A stretch of DNA of 64,000 nucleotides from Geodermatophilus obscurus (GCF_900115395.1 NZ_FOWE01000002.1:372001-436000); one strand, 5' to 3'. Shown: positions 16,703-25,478, counted from the stretch's first letter. Numbers and translations: made by a program. Notes: generated by a model not told the origin, from the sequence alone.

Positions 16703-17587
16703 ATGCGCGTCAACTTCGTCCTCTCCGAGGTGGCCACCGGGCTGCGTCGCAACCTGACCATGACGGTCGCGATGATCCTGACCACGGCCATCTCGCTCGG
16801 TCTCATGGGGACCGGCCTGCTCATCGCCGGGATGATCTCCGACATGAAGGAGATCTACTACGACAAGGTGCAGGTCTCCATCTTCCTGGCCGACGACGTC
16901 ACCGGGGACCAGCGCAGCGCCATCGAGTCCCAGCTCGCCGACTCGCCGGAGGTGGCCAGCTACCTCTACGAGTCGAAGGAGGAGGCCTACGAGCGCTTCC
17001 GGCAGCAGTTCTCCCAGCAGCCGGAGCTGGTCGACAACACCCCCCGGGACGCGCTGCCGGAGAGCTTCCGCGTGGAGCTGGTCAACCCCGAGCGCTACGA
17101 GGTCATCGCCGCGGCGTTCCCCAACGGTGAGAACGGCGTCGACCAGGTCCGCGACGAGGGCGACTTCCTCGACCGGCTGTTCAGCCTGCTCAACGGCGCC
17201 CGCAACGCCACGATCGCCGTGGCGGTGGTCCAGGCGCTGGCGGCGCTGCTGCTGATCTCCAACACGATCCAGCTGGCGGCGTTCAACCGGCGCAACGAGA
17301 CCAACATCATGCGGCTGGTCGGCGCCTCCCGTTGGTACACCCAGCTGCCGTTCATCCTCGAGGCGGCGCTCGCCGGGCTCATCGGCGCGATGCTCGCCGT
17401 CGGCGGGCTCGTGCTGACCAAGGTGCTGTTCGTCGACAAGACGCTGGCCGGGCCGATCAAGGCCGGCATCATCCCGCCGGTCGACTGGAGCGCGATCGTC
17501 ACGATCGCGCCGGTCATCGCCGGGGCCGGCGTCGGGCTCGCCGCGGTCGCCGCCTACGTGACGCTCCGCCTCTACGTCCGCCTCTGA
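16703..17587 (+). CDS. ftsX: Cell-division permease FtsX
   Basis: The membrane partner of FtsE: 294 residues, an N-terminal cytoplasmic segment, first membrane helix at about 20-42, a large extracytoplasmic loop (about 50-170) that in other bacteria binds hydrolases or their adaptors, then three helices at about 172-195, 222-250 and 265-292. The segment IQLAAFNRRNETNIMRLVGAS is the FtsX family hallmark. An AGGGA ribosome site lies 7 nt before the ATG. In many actinobacteria smpB follows directly; here about 3.2 kb of other genes intervene. Confidence 0.95.
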   Translation: MRVNFVLSEVATGLRRNLTMTVAMILTTAISLGLMGTGLLIAGMISDMKEIYYDKVQVSIFLADDVTGDQRSAIESQLADSPEVASYLYESKEEAYERFRQQFSQQPELVDNTPRDALPESFRVELVNPERYEVIAAAFPNGENGVDQVRDEGDFLDRLFSLLNGARNATIAVAVVQALAALLLISNTIQLAAFNRRNETNIMRLVGASRWYTQLPFILEAALAGLIGAMLAVGGLVLTKVLFVDKTLAGPIKAGIIPPVDWSAIVTIAPVIAGAGVGLAAVAAYVTLRLYVRL

Positions 17588-17643
17588 CCCCGCCGTCGCG
17601 CCTCGCGCGCGCGAAAGGCGGGCCACGGGGGTAGGAAGCGGGC

Positions 17644-18672
17644 ATGACGACGGTCAGCGCCTCCGGGGTCCACGAACACGCGGCAGCCGGAGCGGAGGAC
17701 GTCGACGCCGGCCGGGCCGACGTCCGCGGGGCGCTGCGGCGGCTGGGCGGCGTCGGGGTGTTCGGCACCGACGAGGACGACCCCACCGATGAGCTGCTGG
17801 CCTCCGTGCGGATGCTCCGCCGGCTGGCGTCGGTGTCGCTGGCCACCGCCTTCTCCGCCTGGTCGCAGCGGATGGTGCTGGAGTACCTGCGCTGCTGCCC
17901 GCCGCCGGAGCCGCTGACGGACCTGGTCGCCGGGCTGCGCGCGGGCACCGTGCCGGGTGCCACCGCGCTCGCCCCCGCCGTCGCCGACCTCGCCGGCACC
18001 GGCACGCTGCCGGTCACGGCCGTCCGCGACGGCGCCGGCTGGCGGCTGTCGGGCACCGTCCGCTGGGCGTCGAACCTCTTCGACGACGCCGTGGTGGTCA
18101 CGCCCGCGCGCACCGCCGACGAGGGCCGGCTCGTCGCGCTCTTCCGGCTCACCGACCACGGCGTGACGCCGTCGGCGCCCTACGAGCTGCTCGGGCTGGG
18201 CGGCACCGGCACCGGGGGCGTGGAGCTGCGCGACGCCGCGGTGGGGCCGGGGCACGTGCTCACCGACGACCTGGCCTCGTTCATGGCGCTGTGCCGGCCG
18301 GCGATGCTGCTGCTGCAGACCGCGCTCGCCCTCGGCGTCGCCGACGCCGCGCTGACCGCCGCGGGGGAGCAGCTCGCCGTCGTCCTGCGGCCGGACGTCG
18401 ACGCCCTCGGCGAGCGGCGCGACGACGTCGTCCGGCGGCTGGAGGACCTCGCCGGGGACCGGGTTGGGGTGCACCCCGGCGACCTCGCCCGGCTGCGGCT
18501 GTCCGCGCTCGACATCGCCGCCGAGGCGGTCCGGCTGGAGTCCGCGGCGGCCGGCGGGCCGGGCTACCTGGCCGCCAGCGCGACCGCCCGGCGGGTGCGC
18601 GAGGCGGCGTTCCTGCCGGTGCAGGCGCCCACCTACGTGCAGCTGCGGCGGGAGGTCGCGACCGCCGGCTGA
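17644..18672 (+). CDS. Acyl-CoA dehydrogenase-like flavoprotein
   Basis: A 342-residue protein with the overall plan of acyl-CoA dehydrogenases: helical N-terminus, a middle beta-domain (WRLSGTVRWASNLFDDAVVVTPAR, the W-x-x-S/N-G segment of the family) and a helical C-terminal domain that is shorter than usual. It lacks the usual GGxG(Y/F) FAD/CoA loop and the catalytic glutamate is not identifiable, so a monooxygenase-like or non-dehydrogenase role is possible. A TAGGAA stands 6 nt before the ATG. It interrupts the usual ftsX-smpB neighbourhood and has no obvious partner in the divergent membrane genes. Confidence 0.7.
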   Translation: MTTVSASGVHEHAAAGAEDVDAGRADVRGALRRLGGVGVFGTDEDDPTDELLASVRMLRRLASVSLATAFSAWSQRMVLEYLRCCPPPEPLTDLVAGLRAGTVPGATALAPAVADLAGTGTLPVTAVRDGAGWRLSGTVRWASNLFDDAVVVTPARTADEGRLVALFRLTDHGVTPSAPYELLGLGGTGTGGVELRDAAVGPGHVLTDDLASFMALCRPAMLLLQTALALGVADAALTAAGEQLAVVLRPDVDALGERRDDVVRRLEDLAGDRVGVHPGDLARLRLSALDIAAEAVRLESAAAGGPGYLAASATARRVREAAFLPVQAPTYVQLRREVATAG

Positions 18673-18682
18673 CCCGGGCCGC

Positions 18683-19054
18683 TCAGTCCCGGCCGGCGCC
18701 CGCCGCCAGCCGCCGCTCCCGGACGGCCAGGAACAGCGGGAACGTGAAGGCCAGCGCCACCACCGCGGTGAGCGGGACCAGCACCAGCGTCCACCGCAGG
18801 CCCAGCCGCAGGCCCTCGCGGACGTAGAAGAGGCAGGCGACGACCGCGGCGACGATGACGTCGACCGCCGCCGAGGAGCTGGCCGGGTTGGCGAACCAGG
18901 CGCCGAGGTAGTCCCCGCCGTCGTACTGCAGGTTGTGGTACCAGGTGCCGGCGGCGCCCACGACGGCGAGCAGCAGGTAGCCGGCGATCCAGGCGCGGGC
19001 GGCGGCGGGCGTGCGCCGCGGGGGCGGGGCGGTCGGGGCGGCGGTGGCGGTCAT
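18683..19054 (-). CDS. DUF2834-like membrane protein
   Basis: A 123-residue membrane protein with three predicted helices (about 20-40, 60-78 and 88-110). The block WYHNLQYDGGDYLGAWFANPASSSAAVDV is the DUF2834 core. Function unknown. Its ATG overlaps the stop of the upstream membrane gene by 4 nt, and both are read away from the TetR gene, suggesting one TetR-controlled operon. Confidence 0.78.
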   Translation of the reverse strand: MTATAAPTAPPPRRTPAAARAWIAGYLLLAVVGAAGTWYHNLQYDGGDYLGAWFANPASSSAAVDVIVAAVVACLFYVREGLRLGLRWTLVLVPLTAVVALAFTFPLFLAVRERRLAAGAGRD

Positions 19055-20037
19055 GCGGTCACCTCGGGGACGGGCGCGGGAGCCGGGACGGCGGGCGGGG
19101 TGCGGGCGGAGCGGGCGAGCAGGACGGCGCCGAGCGCGACGGCGAGCAGCAGCGCGACCGCGGCGGCGAGGACCGGGCCGTCGGGCTCGAGCAGCGGCAG
19201 CCCGCGCAGCGCCTGCCACACGGTGAGGGCGACGACGCCGGCGTAGCCCCCGGCGGCCAGCCACACGGCCCGGGTGCGGCCGGTCTCGTCCAGGCCGCCC
19301 CGGCGGGCCAGCGCCAGGGCGAGCAGGGGCAGCACCTGCAGGGCGTGCATGCCCACGAAGTGGCCGACGCGCAGGTCGCCGCCGGTGGTGCTCCAGCCCA
19401 GCAGGGGCAGCCCCGGGCCGCCGTCGACGACGCCCACGCCGTGCGCCCCGCTGGTCACCGGCGGTGCGCCGGCGGCCGCGGCGGCGGCCTGCTCCGGCGT
19501 CTCCCCGAGCATGAGGAAGCCGACCGACAGGCCACCGACGGCCACCAGGACGCCGAGCCGCACTGCCCAGGTCAGGGCCCGGTCGCCCAGGTCGGTGCGG
19601 AACAGGCCGGCCGCGACGACGAGCGTGCACGCGTAGATGACCGCCACGAGCGCGCCCATGGTGCCGAAGACGGCGGCGTCGAACGGCGTGGCGACGTTGA
19701 AGTGGCTGGCCCGGCCGCGCACCACCTGCACCACGATCAGCACCAGCTCGGCGAGCGAGGCGACGGCGAGGACGGCGCCGGCCCACCAGCCGGTGCGCCG
19801 CAGGTGCTGCAGCCGGCTGGTCATCCAGGCCAGCACCCCCGCGTACAGCGCGAAGGAGAGCGCGAACTTCATCGGCTTGGCCCAGACGGGCGTGCCCAGC
19901 AGGGTGCGGTCGTCGAGCAGCCAGGCGACCGCGACGACGGGGACCAGCAGGGCGCTGAGCGCGGTGAGCGCCGCCAGCGGCCCGTGCCACCGGATGACCG
20001 TGCGGAGAGCCCGCCCGAGCGAGGGAGCGAGGGTCAC
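19051..20037 (-). CDS. Multi-spanning membrane protein, function unknown
   Basis: A 328-residue protein with about eight hydrophobic helices and a histidine in MRVGHFVGMHALQVLP-like context (RVGHFVGMHALQ). A conserved-looking stretch TPVWAKPMKFALSFALYAGVLAWM lies near the N-terminus. I do not recognise a named family. The GTG at 20037 is supported by AAGGAGA 5-10 nt upstream on this strand. It is divergent from the TetR gene and its control region contains two operator-like palindromes, so it is probably the main TetR target, together with the DUF2834 gene. Confidence 0.7.
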   Translation of the reverse strand: MTLAPSLGRALRTVIRWHGPLAALTALSALLVPVVAVAWLLDDRTLLGTPVWAKPMKFALSFALYAGVLAWMTSRLQHLRRTGWWAGAVLAVASLAELVLIVVQVVRGRASHFNVATPFDAAVFGTMGALVAVIYACTLVVAAGLFRTDLGDRALTWAVRLGVLVAVGGLSVGFLMLGETPEQAAAAAAGAPPVTSGAHGVGVVDGGPGLPLLGWSTTGGDLRVGHFVGMHALQVLPLLALALARRGGLDETGRTRAVWLAAGGYAGVVALTVWQALRGLPLLEPDGPVLAAAVALLLAVALGAVLLARSARTPPAVPAPAPVPEVTA

Positions 20038-20046
20038 GACGATCTC

Positions 20047-20060
20047 CTTGACACTGTTAG
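20047..20060. promoter_or_regulatory. Imperfect TetR operator copy
   Basis: CTTGACACTGTTAG matches the perfect palindrome at 20093-20107 except for one arm position. It lies just upstream of the minus-strand membrane gene and overlaps that gene's ribosome site. Confidence 0.6.
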
Positions 20061-20092
20061 GCTGGCTGAGCAGCGTCAACGTAGGGCGACTG

Positions 20093-20107
20093 CTTGACAC
20101 TGTCAAG
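20093..20107. promoter_or_regulatory. Perfect TetR operator palindrome
   Basis: CTTGACA, C, TGTCAAG is a perfect 7-1-7 dyad, centred 46 bp from the imperfect copy. It contains TTGACA, a consensus -35, and its right end merges with the AAGGAG ribosome site of the TetR gene, so the regulator would block both promoter and translation start. Confidence 0.65.
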
Positions 20108-20117
20108 GAGAGTGCGG

Positions 20118-20828
20118 GTGTCCGGACCGGGAGCGGGCCTCCGCGAGCGCCGGCGGGCGCAGACCGTCGCCGAGATCAAGGCCGCGGCGCTGCGGGAGCT
20201 GGCCGTCACGGGTGCGGACGGTCTGTCGCTGCGGGCCGTGGCGCGCGCGGTGGGCGTGAGCGTGCAGGCCCTCTACCACTACTTCGACTCCCGGGACGCG
20301 CTGGTCACCGCGCTGGTCGCCGACGCCTTCGACGAGCTGGCCGGCGCCGTCTCGGCCGCCGCGTCGGCCGCGCGCGACCCCCGCGAGCGCGTCGTCGCCG
20401 CGGGGCTGGCCTACCGGGCGTGGGGCCGGGACAACCGCAGCGCGTTCCTGCTCGCGCTCGGTGTGCCGCTGGCCGACTACACCGCGCCCGAGGGCGGACC
20501 CACCTCGCAGGCCGCCCGGCGGATGGGGGAGGCCTTCCTCGACGCCGTCTTCGGCGGGTGGAGCGCCGACGAGCTCGCCGCCGTCCCGCTGCCCGACGAC
20601 GCCCCGGCGCTGTCCGCGCAGCTGCGCGACGCCGACGCGCTCGGGGGCCTCCCGCCGGGCGCGGCGGCACTGTTCACCGCCGGCTGGGCCACGCTGCACG
20701 GGCTGGTCGTGCTCGAGCTGCTCGGCCACCTGGTGTGGGTGGGGGAGGCCGGCGAGGACATGGTCCGGGTCGCCCTGCTGCGCTACGCCGACGAGCTGGC
20801 GGCCGCCCGCGCACGGGCACGCCGGTAA
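20118..20828 (+). CDS. TetR-family repressor with WHG-type C-terminal domain
   Basis: A 236-residue one-component regulator. The N-terminal helix-turn-helix reads ADGLSLRAVARAVGVSVQALYHYFDSRDAL, a standard TetR DNA-binding domain. The C-terminal part with a GWATLHGLVVLELLGHL segment matches the WHG-type ligand domain. The GTG at 20118 is 7 nt after AGGAG; alternative starts at 20094 (TTG) and 20112 are in the operator or too close to it. It is divergent from the two-gene membrane operon and two palindromes lie between, so autorepression and repression of that operon are likely. The ligand is unknown. Confidence 0.88.
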   Translation: MSGPGAGLRERRRAQTVAEIKAAALRELAVTGADGLSLRAVARAVGVSVQALYHYFDSRDALVTALVADAFDELAGAVSAAASAARDPRERVVAAGLAYRAWGRDNRSAFLLALGVPLADYTAPEGGPTSQAARRMGEAFLDAVFGGWSADELAAVPLPDDAPALSAQLRDADALGGLPPGAAALFTAGWATLHGLVVLELLGHLVWVGEAGEDMVRVALLRYADELAAARARARR

Positions 20829-20831
20829 CCT
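20826..20831 (+). promoter_or_regulatory. -10 box of smpB (leaderless)
   Basis: TAACCT ends 6 nt before the smpB ATG; it overlaps the TetR stop codon (TAA at 20826-20828). Confidence 0.5.
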
Positions 20832-20837
20832 GGGGGG

Positions 20838-21314
20838 ATGCCGCGGGAACAGGGGCGCAAGCTGATCGCCCAGAACAAGAAGGCGCGGCACGACTACTCG
20901 ATCCTCGACACCTACGAGGTCGGCCTGGTGCTCACCGGCACCGAGGTGAAGAGCCTGCGTGCCGGCCGGGCGTCGCTGGTCGACGGCTTCGCCACCGTCG
21001 ACGGCGGCGAGGTGTGGCTCCAGCACGTGCACATCCCCGAGTACACGCAGGGGACCTGGACCAACCACGCCCCGCGCCGCAAGCGCAAGGTGCTCATGCA
21101 CCGGGACGAGATCGACAAGCTGATCGGCAAGACCCGCGAGGGCGGCCTGACGCTCGTGCCGCTGGACCTCTACTTCAAGGACGGCAAGGTCAAGGCCACC
21201 CTCGCCCTCGCCAAGGGCAAGAAGAGCTACGACAAGCGCCACGACCTCGCCGAGCGCGACTCGCGCCGGGAGATCCAGAAGGCGTTCGGCCGCTACGTGA
21301 AGGGCCGCCGGTGA
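20838..21314 (+). CDS. smpB: tmRNA-binding protein SmpB
   Basis: SmpB binds tmRNA and places it in stalled ribosomes for trans-translation. The 158 residues carry the family motifs [60 protein letters not shown] and [12 protein letters not shown], plus a basic C-terminus. Its partner RNA, ssrA, is in the same window at 28674, about 7.4 kb downstream. The start ATG follows a TAACCT box by 6 nt, so the mRNA is probably leaderless. The stop overlaps the next GTG. Confidence 0.97.
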   Translation: MPREQGRKLIAQNKKARHDYSILDTYEVGLVLTGTEVKSLRAGRASLVDGFATVDGGEVWLQHVHIPEYTQGTWTNHAPRRKRKVLMHRDEIDKLIGKTREGGLTLVPLDLYFKDGKVKATLALAKGKKSYDKRHDLAERDSRREIQKAFGRYVKGRR

Positions 21315-22234
21315 GGGGGGTCGCCTACGACCGGTTCGGCGACGCCGACGTCCTCGGGCTCCGCGACGACCTGCCCGAGCCGCCGGTCGGCCCCGACACG
21401 GTCCTGGTCCGCACGCACGCCGCCGGGGTGAACCCGGTCGACGTCGGGATCCGCGAGGGCCGCCTCGCCGGGTTCTTCCCGCACCACTTCCCGATCGTTC
21501 CGGGCTGGGACCTCGCCGGCACCGTCGAGGCGGTGGGCCCGGCCGTGGTGGACCTGCACCCCGGCGACGAGGTGTTCGGCTACCTGCGCCGCGACGACGT
21601 CCAGTGGGGGACCGCGGCCGAGCTCGTGCCCGCGCCGCAGCGGTGCGTGGCCCGCATGCCGGAGTCGCTGTCGTTCGCCGAGGCCGGGGCGCTGCCGCTG
21701 GCCGGGCTGACCGCCTACCAGGCGCTCACCGAGGCGCTCGACGTCGGCGAGGGCGACCGGGTGCTCGTCCACCGGGCCGCGGGCGGGGTGGGCTTCTTCG
21801 CCGTGCAGATCGCCGCCGCGCTGGGCGCGCACGTCGTCGGCACCGCGAGCCCGCGCAACCACGGCTTCCTCCGCGACGCCGGCGCCGCCGAGGTGCTCGA
21901 CTACTCGGCCGGGCCGGTCAGCGCGCAGCTGTCCGAGCCGGTCGACGCCGTCCTCGACCTCGTGGGCGGTGACACGCTGGCCGACGCGCCGCGGCAGGTG
22001 CGCGACGTCGCCCGGATCGCCAGCGTCGTCGACCCGGCGGTGAACGGGATGGGCGGGCGCTACGTGTTCGTCCGGCCCGAGCGGCACGACCTCGAGGAGC
22101 TCGGCCGCATGGCCGACGCCGGTCAGCTGCGCGTGGCGATCGCGAAGGCGTTCCCGCTGGAGCGCACCGCCGAGGCCCAGGACCTGGTCACCGGCGGCCA
22201 CGTGCGCGGCAAGGTGGTCGTGACCCTGCGATGA
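21311..22234 (+). CDS. MDR-family zinc-independent oxidoreductase
   Basis: A 307-residue quinone-reductase-like protein: GroES-like domain with [31 protein letters not shown], and a Rossmann domain with [23 protein letters not shown]. No zinc-binding cysteine pattern. GTG start overlaps the smpB stop by 4 nt (GTGA) and its end overlaps the amidohydrolase gene by 4 nt, so it is translationally coupled on both sides. A related paralogue lies at 13376-14275. The substrate is unknown. Confidence 0.87.
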   Translation: MRGVAYDRFGDADVLGLRDDLPEPPVGPDTVLVRTHAAGVNPVDVGIREGRLAGFFPHHFPIVPGWDLAGTVEAVGPAVVDLHPGDEVFGYLRRDDVQWGTAAELVPAPQRCVARMPESLSFAEAGALPLAGLTAYQALTEALDVGEGDRVLVHRAAGGVGFFAVQIAAALGAHVVGTASPRNHGFLRDAGAAEVLDYSAGPVSAQLSEPVDAVLDLVGGDTLADAPRQVRDVARIASVVDPAVNGMGGRYVFVRPERHDLEELGRMADAGQLRVAIAKAFPLERTAEAQDLVTGGHVRGKVVVTLR

Positions 22235-23124
22235 GCGTGCCGCCGCCGGTCGACGACGACGACGTCCCGCGGTTCTGGCGCGCGCTGGGCCTGCCAGGCC
22301 TGGTCGACGTCCACGTGCACTTCCTGCCCCCGCGCGTGCAGGAGAAGGTGTGGGCGTACTTCGAGGCGGCCGAGACGCACTACGGCGCGGCCTGGCCGGT
22401 GCACTACGCGCTGCCCGAGCACGAGCGGCTCGCCGTCCTCGGCCGCCTCGGCGTGCGGGCGTTCCCGACGCTGCCCTACCCGCACAAGCCCGGGATGGCC
22501 GCCTGGCTCAACGACTGGTCGGCGGCCTTCGCCGACGCCCACCCGCAGGTGCTGCGCTCGGCGACGTTCTTCCCCGAGCCGGAGGCCCCGCACCACGTCG
22601 CCGAGGCGCTGGCGCGCGGGGTCCGGGTGTTCAAGGTGCACGTGCAGGTGGGCGGCTTCGACCCGCGGGACCCGCTGCTCGCGCCGGTGTGGGCGCGGCT
22701 GGAGGAGGCCGGGACGCCGGTGGTCATCCACTGCGGCTCGGGGCCGCTGGCCGGCGAGCACACCGGGCCCGAGCCGGTGACCGGCCTGCTCGAGCGCCAT
22801 CCCCGGCTGTGCCTGGTGGTCGCCCACCTCGGCATGCCCGAGTACGCCGAGTTCCTCGACCTCGCCGAGCGGTACGAGCGCGTGCACCTGGACACGACGA
22901 TGTTCGCGACCGGCTTCACCGAGCGGCTGATGCCCTTCGACCCGGCGCTGCGGCCGCGGCTGGCCGCGCTGGGGGAGAAGGTGCTCCTCGGCAGCGACTT
23001 CCCGTCCATCCCGTACCCCTACGCCGAGCAGCTCGCGGCGCTGTCCCGGCTCGGTCTCGGCGACGACTGGCTGCGCGCGGTGCTGTGGCACAACGGCGCA
23101 CGGCTGTTCAGGGTGGCCGCATGA
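22231..23124 (+). CDS. Amidohydrolase-family metal-dependent hydrolase
   Basis: A TIM-barrel hydrolase of the amidohydrolase-2 (ACMSD-like) group, 297 residues. The metal site begins with DVHVHFLPP (an H-x-H pair), continues with VIHCGSGP and VVAHLGMPEYAEF, and ends with the aspartate in LLGSDFPSIPYPY. Such enzymes cleave C-N or C-C bonds or hydrolyse lactones; the actual substrate is not visible. ATG overlaps the oxidoreductase stop (ATGA) and the VOC gene overlaps its own stop, so three genes form one coupled unit behind smpB. Confidence 0.87.
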   Translation: MSVPPPVDDDDVPRFWRALGLPGLVDVHVHFLPPRVQEKVWAYFEAAETHYGAAWPVHYALPEHERLAVLGRLGVRAFPTLPYPHKPGMAAWLNDWSAAFADAHPQVLRSATFFPEPEAPHHVAEALARGVRVFKVHVQVGGFDPRDPLLAPVWARLEEAGTPVVIHCGSGPLAGEHTGPEPVTGLLERHPRLCLVVAHLGMPEYAEFLDLAERYERVHLDTTMFATGFTERLMPFDPALRPRLAALGEKVLLGSDFPSIPYPYAEQLAALSRLGLGDDWLRAVLWHNGARLFRVAA

Positions 23125-23522
23125 GGCTCACCGCCGCCGTCCTCGGCACCCCCGACCCGCCCGGCCTGGCGCGCTTCTACCAGCGGCTGCTGGGCTGGCC
23201 GATCCGGGACGACGAGCCGGGCTGGGCGACGCTGCGCCCGGCCGAGGGCGGCACGGGGCTGTCCTTCCAGTTCGAGCCCGACCACGTGCCGCCGGTCTGG
23301 CCGCCGCAGCCGCGCACCCAGCAGATGCAGACCCACCTCGACCTCGAGGTCGACGACCTCGACGCGGCCTGCGCGCTCGCCGAGGACGCCGGCGCCCGGC
23401 CGATCGGCGGCTACGACTCCCCGGAGGAGGTGGTCCGGGTCTACGCCGACCCCGCGGGCCACCCCTTCTGCCTGTTCGTCCCCCTCGGAAACCGGTCGCC
23501 CGCGGGAGGGGATCCCGCCTAA
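23121..23522 (+). CDS. VOC-family (glyoxalase/dioxygenase fold) protein
   Basis: A 133-residue vicinal-oxygen-chelate protein with two beta-alpha-beta-beta-beta modules: PDPPGLARFYQRLLGWPI near the start and VYADPAGHPFCLFVP near the end, with histidine in MQTHLDLEVDDLD. Members include dioxygenases, glyoxalases and drug-binding proteins. ATG overlaps the amidohydrolase stop. Its TAA stop (23520-23522) is part of the -10 box of the next gene. Confidence 0.82.
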   Translation: MRLTAAVLGTPDPPGLARFYQRLLGWPIRDDEPGWATLRPAEGGTGLSFQFEPDHVPPVWPPQPRTQQMQTHLDLEVDDLDAACALAEDAGARPIGGYDSPEEVVRVYADPAGHPFCLFVPLGNRSPAGGDPA

Positions 23523-23525
23523 CCT
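23520..23525 (+). promoter_or_regulatory. -10 box of the tandem GNAT gene (leaderless)
   Basis: TAACCT ends 8 nt before the GTG at 23534 and its first three bases are the stop codon of the VOC gene. Confidence 0.5.
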
Positions 23526-23533
23526 CGGCGGCC

Positions 23534-24538
23534 GTGTCCGACGTGCCCGGCCTGCCCGACGGCCTCACCGCCCGCCCGCTCACCCTCGACGACGCCGACG
23601 CCGCCGCCGAGCTCCTCGAGGCGGCCGAGGCCGTCGACGACACCGGGGAGCACGAGGACGCCGACGACCTGACCGAGTGGTGGGGCCGCGAGCTGGTCGA
23701 CCTGCCGCACGACGGGCGCGCGGTGGTGACCGCCGACGGCCGGCTGGTCGGCTGGGCGACCTCCATCGACAACCGCGGCGCCCGCGACGCGCACCGCATC
23801 TGGTCGGAGGGGCGCGTGCACCCCGGCCGGCGCGGGCAGGGCGTCGGCCGCGCGCTGCTGGCCTGGCAGGTGCGGCGCGGGGCCGAGCAGCACGCCGCGC
23901 ACCGCCCTGACATGCCCGGACGCCTGGTGGCGGCCGTCTACCCGGCGATGACCTCGGCCGCCCGCCTGCTGGAGCGCGCCGGCTTCGAGGTGGAGCGCTA
24001 CTACAACGCGATGGAGCGCCCACTCGACGACGTCCCCACCGTCCGGGCCGTGCCGGGGGTGGACCTGGTGCCCTTCACGTGGGACCGCGACGACGAGATC
24101 CGCCGGGCGCACAACGCGGCCTTCACCGCCCACCACGGCTCCAGCGAGCGCGACGAGCTGGCCTGGCGCAGCTGGTTCACCGGGCAGAAGGCGTTCCGGC
24201 CCGAGTTGTCGGTGCTGGCCTTGGCCGACGGCGCCGTGGCCGGCTACGTCCTCGCCTACGTCTACGACGCCGACACCCGCGCGACCGGCGTCCGGACCAC
24301 GCAGCTGGGGCAGATCGGCGTGCTGCCGGCGGCCCGCGGGCGCGGGGTGGCGACGGCGGCCATCGCCGCCGCCCTGGACGCCGCGGCGCGCGGGGGCTGC
24401 GGGCGGGCTGCCCTCGACGTCGACACGGAGAACTCCACCGGCGCGCTGGCGCTCTACGAGCGGGTGGGCTTCCGCACCACCCGCGTGCGCACCGCCTGGG
24501 CCAAGGCGCTGCCGCCGGTGACCGCCGCGGGCCGGTAG
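23534..24538 (+). CDS. Tandem GNAT acetyltransferase
   Basis: Two fused GCN5-related acetyltransferase domains, 334 residues. The first shows the acetyl-CoA loop VHPGRRGQGVGRALL at about 95-110. The second shows IGVLPAARGRGVATAAIAAALDAA at about 258-280, followed by LDVDTENSTGALALYERVGF. This layout resembles mycothiol synthase and other two-domain actinobacterial GNATs, but no specific match to MshD could be established. The GTG start follows a TAACCT box with 8-nt spacing. TAG stop. Confidence 0.88.
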   Translation: MSDVPGLPDGLTARPLTLDDADAAAELLEAAEAVDDTGEHEDADDLTEWWGRELVDLPHDGRAVVTADGRLVGWATSIDNRGARDAHRIWSEGRVHPGRRGQGVGRALLAWQVRRGAEQHAAHRPDMPGRLVAAVYPAMTSAARLLERAGFEVERYYNAMERPLDDVPTVRAVPGVDLVPFTWDRDDEIRRAHNAAFTAHHGSSERDELAWRSWFTGQKAFRPELSVLALADGAVAGYVLAYVYDADTRATGVRTTQLGQIGVLPAARGRGVATAAIAAALDAAARGGCGRAALDVDTENSTGALALYERVGFRTTRVRTAWAKALPPVTAAGR

Positions 24539-24548
24539 GGCCGCTCGC

Positions 24549-24554
24549 TAGGGT
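24549..24554 (+). promoter_or_regulatory. -10 box of the SCO6745-like gene (leaderless)
   Basis: TAGGGT ends 7 nt before the ATG at 24562. Confidence 0.45.
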
Positions 24555-24561
24555 CGCCGGC

Positions 24562-25446
24562 ATGGTCAGCGCCGATCAGCCCGCGCCCGCCCTCGACCCC
24601 GCCCTCGTCGGCCGCGCCCACCGCGCCGTCGAGCCGCTGCACAACCACGTGTACTTCGTGCCCGAGACCGAGCAGCACCTGACGGGGGCCGGGCTGCGCC
24701 CGGGCCGGATGGTCTACTTCGCCGGCCGCGCGGCCCCCATGGGCGCCGTCGGCCCCGGCGTGGTGACGGCGACCTTCTCCAACTTCGCCCCCGCGCTCGT
24801 CGCCCGGCACGTCCCGCGGGCGTGGACGCTGGCCTCTCCCGAGCAGGTGGTCGCCGCGCGGTTCGCCGCCGCCCGCGCCTCGCTCACCCGGCTCCTCGGC
24901 GGCGAGGAGGCCGCGGCCGCCCCGGAGGTGACCGAGCTGGGCGACCTGCTCGCCGAGGCGTGCGGCGTGCTGACCGCCGAGGGCCGGCCGCTCTACGCCG
25001 GCCACGCCGACCTCGCCTGGCCCGCCGACCCGGTCACCCGGCTGTGGCACGCCGCCTCGCTGCTGCGCGAGTGGCGCGGCGACGGGCACGTGGCGGCGCT
25101 CGTGCGCCACGAGCTGTCCGGGCTGGAGGCGCTGATCACCCACACCGCCACCGGCCGCGGTTTCCTGCCGGAGGTCGCGAAGGTCGGCCGCGGCTGGTCC
25201 GACGAGGAGTGGGACGCCGGCCTCGCGCGCCTGGCCGACCGGGGGCTGCTCGACGGCTGGACGCTGACCGACGCCGGGCGGCAGCTGCGCGCCGACCTCG
25301 AGGCCGAGACCGACACGCTGTCGGCCGCGCCCTGGGCGCACCTCGGGCCCGAGCGGACCGGCCGCGTGATCGAGCTGGGCAAGCGGCTGTCGGCCGCGGT
25401 CGCCGCCAACGGCGCCTACCCCACCGGGGTGTTCGCCGGCCGCTGA
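24562..25446 (+). CDS. SCO6745-family-like protein
   Basis: A 294-residue helical protein of a family common in actinobacteria and usually named after SCO6745. The block AVEPLHNHVYFVPETEQHL at the N-terminus and YFAGRAAPMGAVGPGVVTATF are family-like. The C-terminal third looks like a winged helix (GWSDEEWDAGLARLADRGLLDGWTLTDAG), so DNA binding is possible but unproven. It is probably leaderless, with TAGGGT 7 nt before the ATG. The function is unknown. Confidence 0.72.
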   Translation: MVSADQPAPALDPALVGRAHRAVEPLHNHVYFVPETEQHLTGAGLRPGRMVYFAGRAAPMGAVGPGVVTATFSNFAPALVARHVPRAWTLASPEQVVAARFAAARASLTRLLGGEEAAAAPEVTELGDLLAEACGVLTAEGRPLYAGHADLAWPADPVTRLWHAASLLREWRGDGHVAALVRHELSGLEALITHTATGRGFLPEVAKVGRGWSDEEWDAGLARLADRGLLDGWTLTDAGRQLRADLEAETDTLSAAPWAHLGPERTGRVIELGKRLSAAVAANGAYPTGVFAGR

Positions 25447-25478
25447 CCGAGCGTTCCGCGGGGGCCGGTGCGCGGACT

